A stretch of 7,923 nucleotides of DNA from positions 1 to 7,923 of the forward strand of contig JAUPTR010000418.1 of assembly GCA_030917985.1 (NCBI GenBank), given 5' to 3'. A model generated the notes under the pieces. That model did not search any database and was not told the DNA's origin. It saw nothing but the letters and a program-made list of their open reading frames with translations. The position numbers and the translations under genes were made by a program. Shown piece after piece: positions 1 through 6,053 of the stretch. Each line of letters starts with the position of its first letter. The stretch's first letter is position 1. Origin of the DNA: Pseudomonadota bacterium. Lineage in GTDB: Bacteria; Pseudomonadota; Gammaproteobacteria; Burkholderiales; SCOH01.

Positions 1-72
1 CGAGCACCTCAAACGCACATTGACCGGGATTGCCCCGCCTCCAACGGTCGGATTTCTCCAAAATAATGCTGA

Positions 73-474
73 CGGAATGGGGTAACTACGGTTTTTAGGA
101 TCATTTTTGTTGGCGCGATGCAGGGAACACGCACGCTGGACAGCCAGCTCAAGGCCGTAGCGCAGATGTTTGGCCTGCCGCGCTGGATGAAACTTACCGA
201 CGTCTATTTGCCGCATGTGGTGTCATATCTGTATCCCGGCTGGATCACTGCGCTCGGCACAGCCTGGAAAGTGGTGGTAATGGCAGAATTGCTGGCCACC
301 AGCGATGGCATCGGCGCAGCACTGGCGGTCACCCGCAGCCATCTGGATACCGCGGCATCGATGGCGTGGATCATTGCGCTGGTGGGCAGCCTGCTGGCCA
401 TCGAATATCTGTTGCTGGAACCGGTCAAGCGCAGGGTCGAGTCCTGGCGGGAGTTTGCATCATCAAACAACTGA
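73..474 (+). pseudogene. ABC importer permease, C-terminal part of a probably disrupted gene
   Basis: This is the C-terminal half of an inner-membrane permease of the nitrate/sulfonate/taurine (NrtB/SsuC/TauC) type. The cytoplasmic coupling segment is visible: QGTRTLDSQLKAVAQMFGL, then a short linker and LPHVVSYL, in the place of the family EAA loop. Two hydrophobic segments follow (around YPGWITALGTAWKVVVMAELLA and MAWIIALVGSLLAIEYLLL), then a basic tail. Family members are usually about 250 residues, but this frame is open only from 73 because stops lie at 64-66 and 70-72. The first ATG is at 118, inside the coupling region, yet VFRIIFVGAM just before it already reads like permease. The other two frames carry permease-like scraps (HLKRTLTGIA from about position 5) but also close by 98. 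I infer frameshifts or deletions, or sequencing error near a contig end. The last 16 bases overlap the likely ATPase start. Substrate is unknown. Confidence 0.6.
449..453 (+). promoter_or_regulatory. Shine-Dalgarno GGGAG for the ATPase gene
   Basis: GGGAG lies five bases before ATC at 459, exactly where an ATG would be expected for the ATPase. No ATG, GTG or TTG occurs in frame between 366 and the start of the conserved domain. The site therefore favours 459 as the original start and suggests a changed or non-canonical initiation codon. Confidence 0.4.
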
Positions 475-1202
475 GTGTACGCGCACTATCACACCGTTTT
501 GGCCATCAGCAGGTGCTGGATACCGTCAGTTTCGATCTGGCCGCCGGAGAAGCGGTGGCGCTGGTCGGGCCGTCCGGCTGCGGCAAGACCACCTTGCTGA
601 ATCTGGCAGCTGGCCTGCTGCAACCATGGGAAGGGCAGATCACCAGCCATTTTGTACGGCCAGCGATGATGTTCCAGCAGCCGCGACTGCTGCCGTGGCA
701 ACGCACCCGCGACAACATTGCCCTCGGCCTGAAAGCTGCCGGCCAGCCACGCGCCATGCGCCACGCAAGGGCCGGTGAGCTGGCGCTGCGCATGGGGCTG
801 GCAGAAGACGATCTGGACAAATACCCCAGCGCCCTGTCAGGTGGCATGCAAAGCCGCGCCGCACTGGCGCGCGCACTCGCCGTCGAACCCGATCTACTGC
901 TGCTGGACGAGGCATTTGCCGCACTGGATATCGGCCTGAAGAGCGAACTTTACCGGCTGCTGGCGAATGAACGTCAAAGCCGCAACTGCGCTGTACTGAT
1001 GATCACGCACGACCTGATGGAAGCAATCCGCCTGGCAGACCGGATTCTGGTCATGGCCGGCAGCCCCGGCCGCATTGTTGCCGAGCACGCCATCAACACC
1101 CCGCTTGCCGCGCGTGACGAATCCTGGGTATTCAACCGCACAGCCGAATTCATCCGCTGGCCCGACATCCGTGCCGCATTTGTCCTGCCGGAGCTGCCAT
1201 GA
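459..1202 (+). CDS. ABC transporter ATP-binding protein (nitrate/sulfonate/taurine type)
   Basis: This is the cytoplasmic ATPase that would power the adjacent permease. Counting from 459, all nucleotide-binding motifs are present: Walker A GPSGCGKTT (37-45), Q-loop MMFQQPRLLPW (Q73/Q74), signature LSGGMQ (126-131), Walker B LLLLDE (146-151), D-loop AALD (154-157) and switch His184 in MITHD. The length of about 247 residues suits the SsuB/TauB/NrtD family. The start is a problem. The only in-frame ATG upstream of the core is at 366, which would add 31 residues overlapping the permease out of frame and unlike the family. The expected N-terminus (IIKQLSVRALSHRFG) begins at 459, five bases after GGGAG at 449-453, but the codon there is ATC. 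I chose 459 for that spacing; CTG at 471 and ATG at 366 remain possible. The gene overlaps the permease end and shares ATGA with nnrS. Substrate cannot be told from sequence. Confidence 0.88.
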   Translation: MIKQLSVRALSHRFGHQQVLDTVSFDLAAGEAVALVGPSGCGKTTLLNLAAGLLQPWEGQITSHFVRPAMMFQQPRLLPWQRTRDNIALGLKAAGQPRAMRHARAGELALRMGLAEDDLDKYPSALSGGMQSRAALARALAVEPDLLLLDEAFAALDIGLKSELYRLLANERQSRNCAVLMITHDLMEAIRLADRILVMAGSPGRIVAEHAINTPLAARDESWVFNRTAEFIRWPDIRAAFVLPELP

Positions 1203-2434
1203 ATATCGCTCGCCTGCTGCATGCCAGCCCCCCTGTCTGGTTGTGCCCCTTCAGAGCTTTTTTTCTGCTCACCGCGATACACGCGGCGCTGGGCATGGCC
1301 GCCTGGCTGGGCATGCTGGGCGGCCTGCTGCCTTTGCCCGCCGTGGCCGGCGGAGCCGTAGTGTGGCATGCCCACGAAATGCTGTTCGGCTTTGCCATGG
1401 CATCCATTGTTGGCTTTCTGCTGACGGCCGTGCCGGAATTTACCGGTACCGCACCGGTGGGCCGGGTGCGGCTGCAAGTCATGGCCGGCTTGTGGCTGGC
1501 CGGCCGGCTGGGCTTCACACTGTCGGGCTGGCTGAGCGCCTGGCCGGCCGCCATCGCTGATCTGACCTTGCTCGGCACCCTGCTGGCCAGTGTGGCGCAG
1601 CCGCTGTGGCAACAGCCGGATCGCCGGCATGTGGCATTCATCTACAATCTGTTGCTGCTGACACTGATTCACGGCGGCTTTTATGCGGCACTGCTGGGCG
1701 GCAACGATCCACTGCCCTGGCTGCGGCTAAGTATCGGCGCACTGATGATGCTGATTGTTGTCGCGCTGTCACGCATTTCGATGCGGCTGGTGAACGATGC
1801 CATCCATGCCGACACCCCCAATTCCCCTGCCTATCTGGCTCGACCGCCAAGGCGCAATCTGGCGCTGTTTACCATTGCGGCCTACAGTACCGGCGAATTC
1901 CTGCTGCCCGGCAATGCCGTATGCGGCTGGCTGGCCCTGGCCGCTGCCGCCGGCATGCTCAACCTGCTCAACGACTGGCATGTAGGCCGTGCGCTGCTGC
2001 GACGCTGGGCACTGATCCCATATCTGGTGTATGTCAGCATTGCAGCCGGCTACAGCCTGATTGGCGCTCATAACCTGGCAGGGCTAGGCTCGGCCAGCAC
2101 CGGAGAACATCTGCTGCTGATTGCAGCGCTCGGCCTGGCAGTGTGGATCGTCATGGCTGTTGCCGGCCGCATGCACAGCGGCTGGGGGCTGGATCAGCGG
2201 CGCTGGCTGCCTCTGGGCGCTGGCTTGCTGCTTGCCGGCGCCCTGCTGCGCGCAGTAAACGGCCCAAACTTCATCACCGGCGCCGCCCTGTTGTGGATCA
2301 GCGCCTGGGTGCTCTATCTGTGCTACTCCCTGCGCCCCCTTGCCGGCCCCCGCCCCGACTCGCTGGCTGGCTGCGCCGAGCCAGCCGCCCCTGCCGAAAG
2401 CGCAGCACAACGCCCCGCCTGCGGCGGAGCCTGA
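1199..2434 (+). CDS. nnrS: NnrS family haem/copper membrane protein
   Basis: NnrS proteins are polytopic inner-membrane proteins that bind haem and copper. They are found with nitric-oxide and denitrification genes and protect against nitrosative stress (family knowledge). The 411 residues match the usual length of about 400. Family marks are the N-terminal PFRAFFLL (17-24), the histidine motif WHAHEMLFGFA (56-66) with H57 and H59, and GFLLTAVPEFTG (72-83) just after. Roughly a dozen hydrophobic segments follow, with a further histidine in HGGFYAALLG. The last ~25 residues are an Ala/Pro-rich, probably cytoplasmic tail. The start ATG overlaps the ATPase stop as ATGA, so translation is probably coupled. 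The gene looks intact, unlike the permease two genes upstream. No FNR/NnrR-type or NsrR-type operator can be assessed because the operon promoter lies outside the window. Confidence 0.9.
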   Translation: MNIARLLHASPPVWLCPFRAFFLLTAIHAALGMAAWLGMLGGLLPLPAVAGGAVVWHAHEMLFGFAMASIVGFLLTAVPEFTGTAPVGRVRLQVMAGLWLAGRLGFTLSGWLSAWPAAIADLTLLGTLLASVAQPLWQQPDRRHVAFIYNLLLLTLIHGGFYAALLGGNDPLPWLRLSIGALMMLIVVALSRISMRLVNDAIHADTPNSPAYLARPPRRNLALFTIAAYSTGEFLLPGNAVCGWLALAAAAGMLNLLNDWHVGRALLRRWALIPYLVYVSIAAGYSLIGAHNLAGLGSASTGEHLLLIAALGLAVWIVMAVAGRMHSGWGLDQRRWLPLGAGLLLAGALLRAVNGPNFITGAALLWISAWVLYLCYSLRPLAGPRPDSLAGCAEPAAPAESAAQRPACGGA

Positions 2435-2750
2435 CTGCGGGCACCCGTGTCAAGGTATGAAAGAAAACTCACGCTTGCGCCCCACACCGGCATCACCTCC
2501 TGAACGACCGGCAAGCGCCAGCTTCGCACGGGTGCTATCCGACAGACACGTTTATCAGCGTATCAGCGATTTACGCAGTTTGTTTTCCTGGAGACATGTT
2601 TCAGACACGACAAGCGCAGGCGATGATTTTGCCAGGAACGCTGGCATTCTCGCCGGAGCGGGACACACGGGGACATTACTTTTCAAGTGGAACGATTGGC
2701 CTGATCAGATCGACAGGTTTCCGGCTCTGATGCCGAAAACCATATAAGGA
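2435..2750. other. Spacer between nnrS and tRNA-Glu, no convincing gene
   Basis: This 316-base stretch is less GC-rich than its surroundings. It contains nested inverted repeats (outer GCACCCGTG at 2441-2449 with CACGGGTGC at 2527-2535; inner CGCTTGC at 2472-2478 with GCAAGCG at 2511-2517), neither followed by a T run. A plus-strand open frame runs 2457-2747 (96 codons, MKENSRLRPTPASPP...). It has an AAGG only one base before its ATG, mixed third-base usage and no recognisable motif, so I do not call it a gene. A second small frame at 2596 (MFQTRQAQAM, 44 residues) is no better. No clear terminator for the nnrS operon is visible. Confidence 0.5.
2716..2741 (-). terminator. Hairpin just downstream of tRNA-Glu, possible terminator or processing signal
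   Basis: GGTTTCCGGC (2716-2725) and GCCGAAAACC (2732-2741) form a 10-pair stem with one G-T mismatch/wobble and a 6-base loop. It starts ten bases beyond the CCA end of the tRNA. There is no T run on the minus-strand side, so it is not a classical intrinsic terminator; it may mark the 3' end of the tRNA precursor. Confidence 0.3.
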
Positions 2751-2826
2751 TGGCGTCCCCACGGGGATTCGATCCCCGGTTACCGCCGTGAAAGGGCGAT
2801 GTCCTAGGCCTCTAGACGATGGGGAC
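2751..2826 (-). tRNA. tRNA-Glu (anticodon TTC)
   Basis: On the minus strand this is a complete 76-base tRNA with encoded CCA. The acceptor GTCCCCA pairs with TGGGGAC. The D arm has GTC/GAC around TAGAGGCCTAG. The anticodon loop CTTTCAC gives anticodon TTC at 2790-2792, inside the stem TCGCC/GGCGG. The T stem is CGGGG/CCCCG. The sequence is very close to the E. coli tRNA-Glu(TTC) as I recall it. The T loop reads ATCGAAT rather than the usual TTCGAAT, so the normally conserved T54 is A (plus-strand T at 2773). The first anticodon-stem pair is T-G. The gene lies 35 bases past the gluQ stop in the same direction and has its own promoter inside gluQ. Confidence 0.97.
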
Positions 2827-2858
2827 GAGGCCGATTCGCGATTGCGAAAGAGGCGCGA

Positions 2859-2887
2859 ATTCTATTCATTGGGCAAATGCTCGTCAA
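2859..2887 (-). promoter_or_regulatory. Sigma70-type promoter for tRNA-Glu, inside the 3' end of gluQ
   Basis: On the minus strand TTGACG (-35, 2887-2882) and TAGAAT (-10, 2864-2859) are separated by exactly 17 bases; each matches five of six consensus positions. The -10 contains the TAG stop codon of gluQ. The bases after the -10 (TCGCGCC) are GC-rich, like the discriminators of stringently controlled stable-RNA promoters. Transcription would start near 2852, giving a leader of about 25 bases before the mature tRNA, with a small TTCGC/GCGAA stem in it. Confidence 0.7.
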
Positions 2888-3836
2888 GCATTTTTTTCGG
2901 CAGGCTATCCACGGTTTCACAAACAATCTGCTGCTGCCGTGGCACCCGCTCCAGTTGCCAGTTGGCAATGGCCCAATCCAGCAAGGCCTGGCGCGACCAG
3001 TGCCGGGCTTCGGCAGGCACTGCCTGGCCGAGAAACAGCAAGGCCCGGTGCAGCAGTGGCACCGGCTGCTGCCGGTCTACTGCTCGGGCCAGGTTCTGCT
3101 TGCTGAGCTTCAGGCCCAGCTGATTAACCGCCAGCGGGATATGCGCGTAGGCCGGCTGCGCCAGCCCCAGCGCTTGCTGCAAATACAATTGCCGCGGGGT
3201 GGACAGCAGCAGATCGATGCCACGCACCACATCAGTTACGCCCTGCCAGGCATCATCCACCACCACTGCCAACTGATAAGAAAAACAAGCATCGGCACGG
3301 CGCAAGACAAAATCGCCGACCTGTTGCAGCAGATTCTGATTCAGCGGGCCCTGTATCCGGTCATCAAAGCCCTCCTCGCCTGCCACTAGCTTGATTCGTT
3401 CGGTGCGGCCGACCTTGCCGGGCGCCAAGCCGTTGCGGCAGGTGCCGGGGTAGACCGGACCTTCAATGCCCTGCTGCGCGGAATCGGCGATTTCCTTGCG
3501 GCTGCAGCCACACAGATAAGTCAGTCCGTGATCGCGCAGCTGCTGCAGCGCCGCCTGATATCGCTGCTGGCTATGCGGCTGATTCTGGTACAGCACCTCG
3601 CCATCCCACTCCAGGCCAAAATCCGCCAGCGTGCTGAGGATGTCCTGATCCAGCCCTGGCAGGCAACGCGTGAAGTCGATGTCCTCCATACGCACCAGCC
3701 AGCGCCCGCTGCTGGCACGCGCGTCGAGAAAACTCGCCAGTGCCGTTACCAGTGAGCCAAAATGCAGCGGGCCGGTAGGCGACGGGGCAAAGCGGCCGCA
3801 GTATTTATGCGCCAGGGAGGGACGATGGGCAGTCAT
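2862..3836 (-). CDS. gluQ: Glutamyl-Q tRNA(Asp) synthetase
   Basis: GluQ-RS (YadB) activates glutamate without tRNA and attaches it to the queuosine base at position 34 of tRNA(Asp). It is a truncated paralogue of the glutamyl-tRNA synthetase catalytic domain and lacks the anticodon-binding domain. The 324 residues fit this short type. Visible motifs are GRFAPSPTGPLHFGSL (14-29) with the HIGH-like HFGS at 25-28, VRMEDID (48-54), zinc ligands C109, C111, Y129 and C133, AVVVDDAWQGVTDVVRG (190-206) and the KMSKS-like KLSKQ (243-247). The C-terminus seems about 20 residues longer than the E. coli protein as I recall it; that tail (CETVDSLPKKMLDEHLPNE) encodes the -35 of the tRNA-Glu promoter. ATG at 3836 has no strong Shine-Dalgarno, but the conserved GRFAPSP follows soon after, so the start is plausible. 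The gene diverges from fdxA across 71 bases. Confidence 0.95.
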   Translation of the reverse strand: MTAHRPSLAHKYCGRFAPSPTGPLHFGSLVTALASFLDARASSGRWLVRMEDIDFTRCLPGLDQDILSTLADFGLEWDGEVLYQNQPHSQQRYQAALQQLRDHGLTYLCGCSRKEIADSAQQGIEGPVYPGTCRNGLAPGKVGRTERIKLVAGEEGFDDRIQGPLNQNLLQQVGDFVLRRADACFSYQLAVVVDDAWQGVTDVVRGIDLLLSTPRQLYLQQALGLAQPAYAHIPLAVNQLGLKLSKQNLARAVDRQQPVPLLHRALLFLGQAVPAEARHWSRQALLDWAIANWQLERVPRQQQIVCETVDSLPKKMLDEHLPNE

Positions 3837-3861
3837 TTGTCAGTAACACAAAAACACTTTC

Positions 3862-3870
3862 TGATAGAAT
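3862..3870 (+). promoter_or_regulatory. Extended -10 promoter of fdxA
   Basis: TGATAGAAT matches the extended -10 form TGnTATAAT with one mismatch. No good -35 lies 16-18 bases upstream, as is common for extended -10 promoters. The start site would be near 3877, giving a leader of about 30 bases. The fdxA ribosome site AGGAA (3898-3902) sits five bases before ATG at 3908. Confidence 0.45.
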
Positions 3871-3907
3871 TCGGGCATTACGATTTCCCGCTATTTTAGG
3901 AACAACC

Positions 3908-4246
3908 ATGACCTACGTTGTAACCGAAGCCTGCGTTAAGTGTAAATACACCGACTGCGTGGATGTGTGCCCAGTGGATTGTTTCCGCGAAGGTCCAAAT
4001 TTTCTGGTGATCGATCCGGACGAGTGTATCGACTGCACACTGTGTGTTGCAGAATGCCCGGTGGAAGCCATTTACGCCGAAGACGACGTGCCGGCCGATC
4101 AGCAGATGTATATCCAGCTGAATGCCGACCTGGCGAAACATCCAAACTGGACGCCGATTGTGGAAAGCAAGGAACCGCTGCCGGATCACGAGCAATGGGC
4201 AACGGTAAAAGGCAAGCTAGGCGAACTGGACCGCAACGGCGCCTGA
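3908..4246 (+). CDS. fdxA: Seven-iron ferredoxin FdxA ([3Fe-4S][4Fe-4S])
   Basis: This is a small cytoplasmic low-potential electron carrier of the Azotobacter ferredoxin I type. The 112 residues compare with about 106 in that protein. Cysteines fall at 9, 12, 17, 21, 25, 40, 43, 46 and 50. By analogy with the Azotobacter structure, C9, C17 and C50 should hold the 3Fe-4S cluster and C21, C40, C43 and C46 the 4Fe-4S cluster, leaving C12 and C25 free. The second motif CIDCTLCVAECPVEAI is a classic 4Fe-4S signature, whereas the first (CVKCKYTDCVDVCPVDC) has the spacing typical of the 3Fe site. The C-terminal extension after residue 60 (ending KGKLGELDRNGA) is usual in the family. AGGAA precedes the ATG. 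The gene stands alone between a divergent gluQ and a convergent hisC, ended by a strong terminator. The redox partner cannot be told from context. Confidence 0.96.
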   Translation: MTYVVTEACVKCKYTDCVDVCPVDCFREGPNFLVIDPDECIDCTLCVAECPVEAIYAEDDVPADQQMYIQLNADLAKHPNWTPIVESKEPLPDHEQWATVKGKLGELDRNGA

Positions 4247-4265
4247 TCGAGAAACGCCAGAGCAT

Positions 4266-4304
4266 AAAAAACGCCGCCCGATGCAGAATCGGGCGGCGTT
4301 TTTT
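4266..4304. terminator. Bidirectional intrinsic terminator between fdxA and hisC
   Basis: A perfect 17-base inverted repeat (4266-4282 with 4288-4304, loop GCAGA) has a GC-rich core of CGCCGCCCG, flanked by six A on one side and six T on the other. It therefore works as hairpin plus U tract on either strand. It lies 20 bases after the fdxA stop and 8 bases after the hisC stop, so both convergent transcripts should end here. Confidence 0.93.
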
Positions 4305-4311
4305 ATTGGCC

Positions 4312-5412
4312 TCAGCATGCCAGCGCTTGTTCCAGCACCTCGATGAAACGCGCATTTTCCTGTGGCAAGCCAATGCTCACCCGCAACGTGTTCGGCATTT
4401 TGTAACCTGCCAGCGGGCGCACAATCACGCCTTTTTCCAGCATGAAACGATTCATGCCTGCGGCATCCTGGCAATGGAAAGCAATGAAGTTGCCAAAGCT
4501 TGGGATATAGCTGACATCCAGGCGATCAAATGCGGCGATGATCTGCTGCATGCCGGCAGTATTGATTCTGACCGTTTCGGCCAGAAACTCTGCGTCGTCC
4601 AGTGCAGCAACCGCGGCAGCCTGGGCCAGCGAGTTGACGTTAAACGGCTGGCGTACCCGGTTCATCAAATCGGCAACCGGTGCCGACGTGATGGCAAAGC
4701 CAACACGCAGGCCGGCCAGGCCATAAGCTTTGGACAAGGTACGGCTGACAATCAGGTTGGGGAAACGACGTGTCAGCGCCACGCTGTCCAGCTGTAATTC
4801 GGCGGGCAGATATTCGGTGTAGGCTTCATCCAGCACCACCAGCACATTGGCCGGGCAAGACTGCATGAAACGCTCAACCTGATCGGCCGGGATCAAGGTG
4901 CCAGTCGGGTTATTGGGGTTGGCGATGAAGACGATCTTGGTATCGGGGCGGATTGCCGCCAGCATGGCCTCCAGATCGTGACCATATTCCACCGCCGGGG
5001 TTTCCACGCCGATTGCGCCTACCGCCTGCACGGCCAGCTGATACACGGCAAAGCTGTATTGCGAATAAACTGCGCTATCGCCCGGCGCCAGGAAAGTGCG
5101 GGCCACCAGCTCCAGTACATCGTTGGAGCCGTTGCCCAGCACAATCTGGTTCATTTCCACCTGATGTTTGCTGGCGACCTTGGCTTTCAGTGCAAAGCCG
5201 TTGCCATCGGGATAACGCGCCAGCTCATCCATTGCCGCAGCCATTGCCGCCTTGGCCTTGGGGCTGAGGCCCAGCGGGTTTTCGTTGGACGCAAGTTTGA
5301 CGATGCTGCTTTCAGCCAGGCCCATTTCGCGGGCCAGTTCCGACGTCGGCTTGCCCGGCTGATAGGGGGCAATGCTGCGGATATATTCGGGGGCGAGTTG
5401 GGTCAGATCCAT
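4312..5412 (-). CDS. hisC: Histidinol-phosphate/aromatic aminotransferase, HisC family
   Basis: This is a PLP-dependent class I/II aminotransferase. HisC converts imidazole-acetol phosphate and glutamate to histidinol phosphate; HisC2 forms near pheA often act on aromatic keto acids too. With the ATG start it is 366 residues. Visible motifs are IVKLASNENPLGLSP near the N-terminus, GNGSNDVLEL (93-102), ANPNNPTGT (164-172) with PLP-contacting Asn, LDEAYTEY (194-201), and SRTLSKAYGLAGLRVG with the PLP lysine K228. I prefer ATG 5412 because family proteins begin close to this point (MDLTQLAPEYIRSIAPYQPGKP). A TTG at 5427 would add MKVNL and overlap the GNAT stop by four bases, so coupled initiation there is possible; neither start has a strong Shine-Dalgarno. 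It is the last gene of the pheA operon, which favours an aromatic role, though whether it serves histidine, phenylalanine or both is unresolved. Confidence 0.94.
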   Translation of the reverse strand: MDLTQLAPEYIRSIAPYQPGKPTSELAREMGLAESSIVKLASNENPLGLSPKAKAAMAAAMDELARYPDGNGFALKAKVASKHQVEMNQIVLGNGSNDVLELVARTFLAPGDSAVYSQYSFAVYQLAVQAVGAIGVETPAVEYGHDLEAMLAAIRPDTKIVFIANPNNPTGTLIPADQVERFMQSCPANVLVVLDEAYTEYLPAELQLDSVALTRRFPNLIVSRTLSKAYGLAGLRVGFAITSAPVADLMNRVRQPFNVNSLAQAAAVAALDDAEFLAETVRINTAGMQQIIAAFDRLDVSYIPSFGNFIAFHCQDAAGMNRFMLEKGVIVRPLAGYKMPNTLRVSIGLPQENARFIEVLEQALAC

Positions 5413-5423
5413 CAGATTTACTT

Positions 5424-6053
5424 TCAACAGTCTAGGTTCAGATGTTTTGCCATGCGCAGGCTGGCCGGCAATTGATAAGGCAGCAGTGCGGGAACGCGGG
5501 TTTCGACCAAGGTGCTGAAACCTGCCCGCAGATAAAAACGCACCGCACCGGGATTGCCGCTATCCACGTCGGTCAGCAGCAGAGAATAGCCCTGCTCTAG
5601 GGCTTCATCGGCGATATGACGCAACATTTGCGCCCCCAGCCCCGCTCCACGCTGCGCCGTTGAGACACAGAGTGTTCGCAAGTAATAAGCCGGGTCGGCT
5701 AGCCGCGGAAAAAGCAGCGCCAGTTGTGCCTCTCTTTGTTGCAGCTGATCCAGGCCGTCTCCCGCCAGCAGGCGCAACGCCCGTTGTGATTGCAATTCGA
5801 GATCAGGCTCGTGAATGGTGGGATAAGCGTAATACAAGGCGCGCACACCGTTGGCATCACGCAAAACCTGGCAATGTGTGGCGCTATAAGCCCCCTCGGG
5901 GTGGCACCACAGTGCCTGCAGCAGCCTCAGCGCGGCAGCCCGGTTGCCCAGCCAGAAATCGTAATAGGGCGGATCGGATTCATACAGCAGGCGGGCAGCC
6001 GCTTGAGCATCGTCGCTCTGCCCTGCGCAGAATGGCAAACGATAGCCGCTCAT
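5424..6053 (-). CDS. GNAT family N-acetyltransferase
   Basis: This is a predicted acetyl-CoA-dependent acyltransferase of 209 residues with unknown substrate. The acetyl-CoA binding motif A is clear: YYLRTLCVSTAQRGAGLGAQML, with the Q/R-x-x-G-x-G core QRGAGLG at 134-140. A helix and the strand YSLLLTDVDSGNPGAVRFYLRAGF follow, the usual motif B with the Asn and Tyr that end the fold. The N-terminal half (1-120) is longer than in minimal GNATs and carries aromatic residues (DPPYYDFWLGN) that may shape the acceptor site. Its ATG overlaps the stop of the LOG-family gene as ATGA, and its stop overlaps the alternative hisC start, so it is translated as part of the pheA operon. Nothing ties it to aromatic biosynthesis by sequence; small molecules or protein N-termini are both possible. 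Confidence 0.87.
   Translation of the reverse strand: MSGYRLPFCAGQSDDAQAAARLLYESDPPYYDFWLGNRAAALRLLQALWCHPEGAYSATHCQVLRDANGVRALYYAYPTIHEPDLELQSQRALRLLAGDGLDQLQQREAQLALLFPRLADPAYYLRTLCVSTAQRGAGLGAQMLRHIADEALEQGYSLLLTDVDSGNPGAVRFYLRAGFSTLVETRVPALLPYQLPASLRMAKHLNLDC

Noticed and set aside
974..1672. Long minus-strand open frame (232 codons) across the ATPase/nnrS junction
   Set aside because: It is antisense to two well-supported genes, is rich in Gln/His/Arg from GC-rich codon mirror effects, and has no family motif.
2538..2575. Short direct repeat ATCAGCG (twice) as a possible operator
   Set aside because: Two adjacent 7-base copies with no promoter nearby are not enough to support a binding site.
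2596..2730. Small plus-strand frame MFQTRQAQAM with GGAG just upstream
   Set aside because: The GGAG is only two bases from the ATG, the product is 44 residues without motif, and it overlaps another equally weak frame.
3967..4797. Plus-strand open frame of 276 codons through fdxA, the terminator and hisC
   Set aside because: It would read through a perfect intrinsic terminator and overlaps fdxA out of frame, so it is a shadow.
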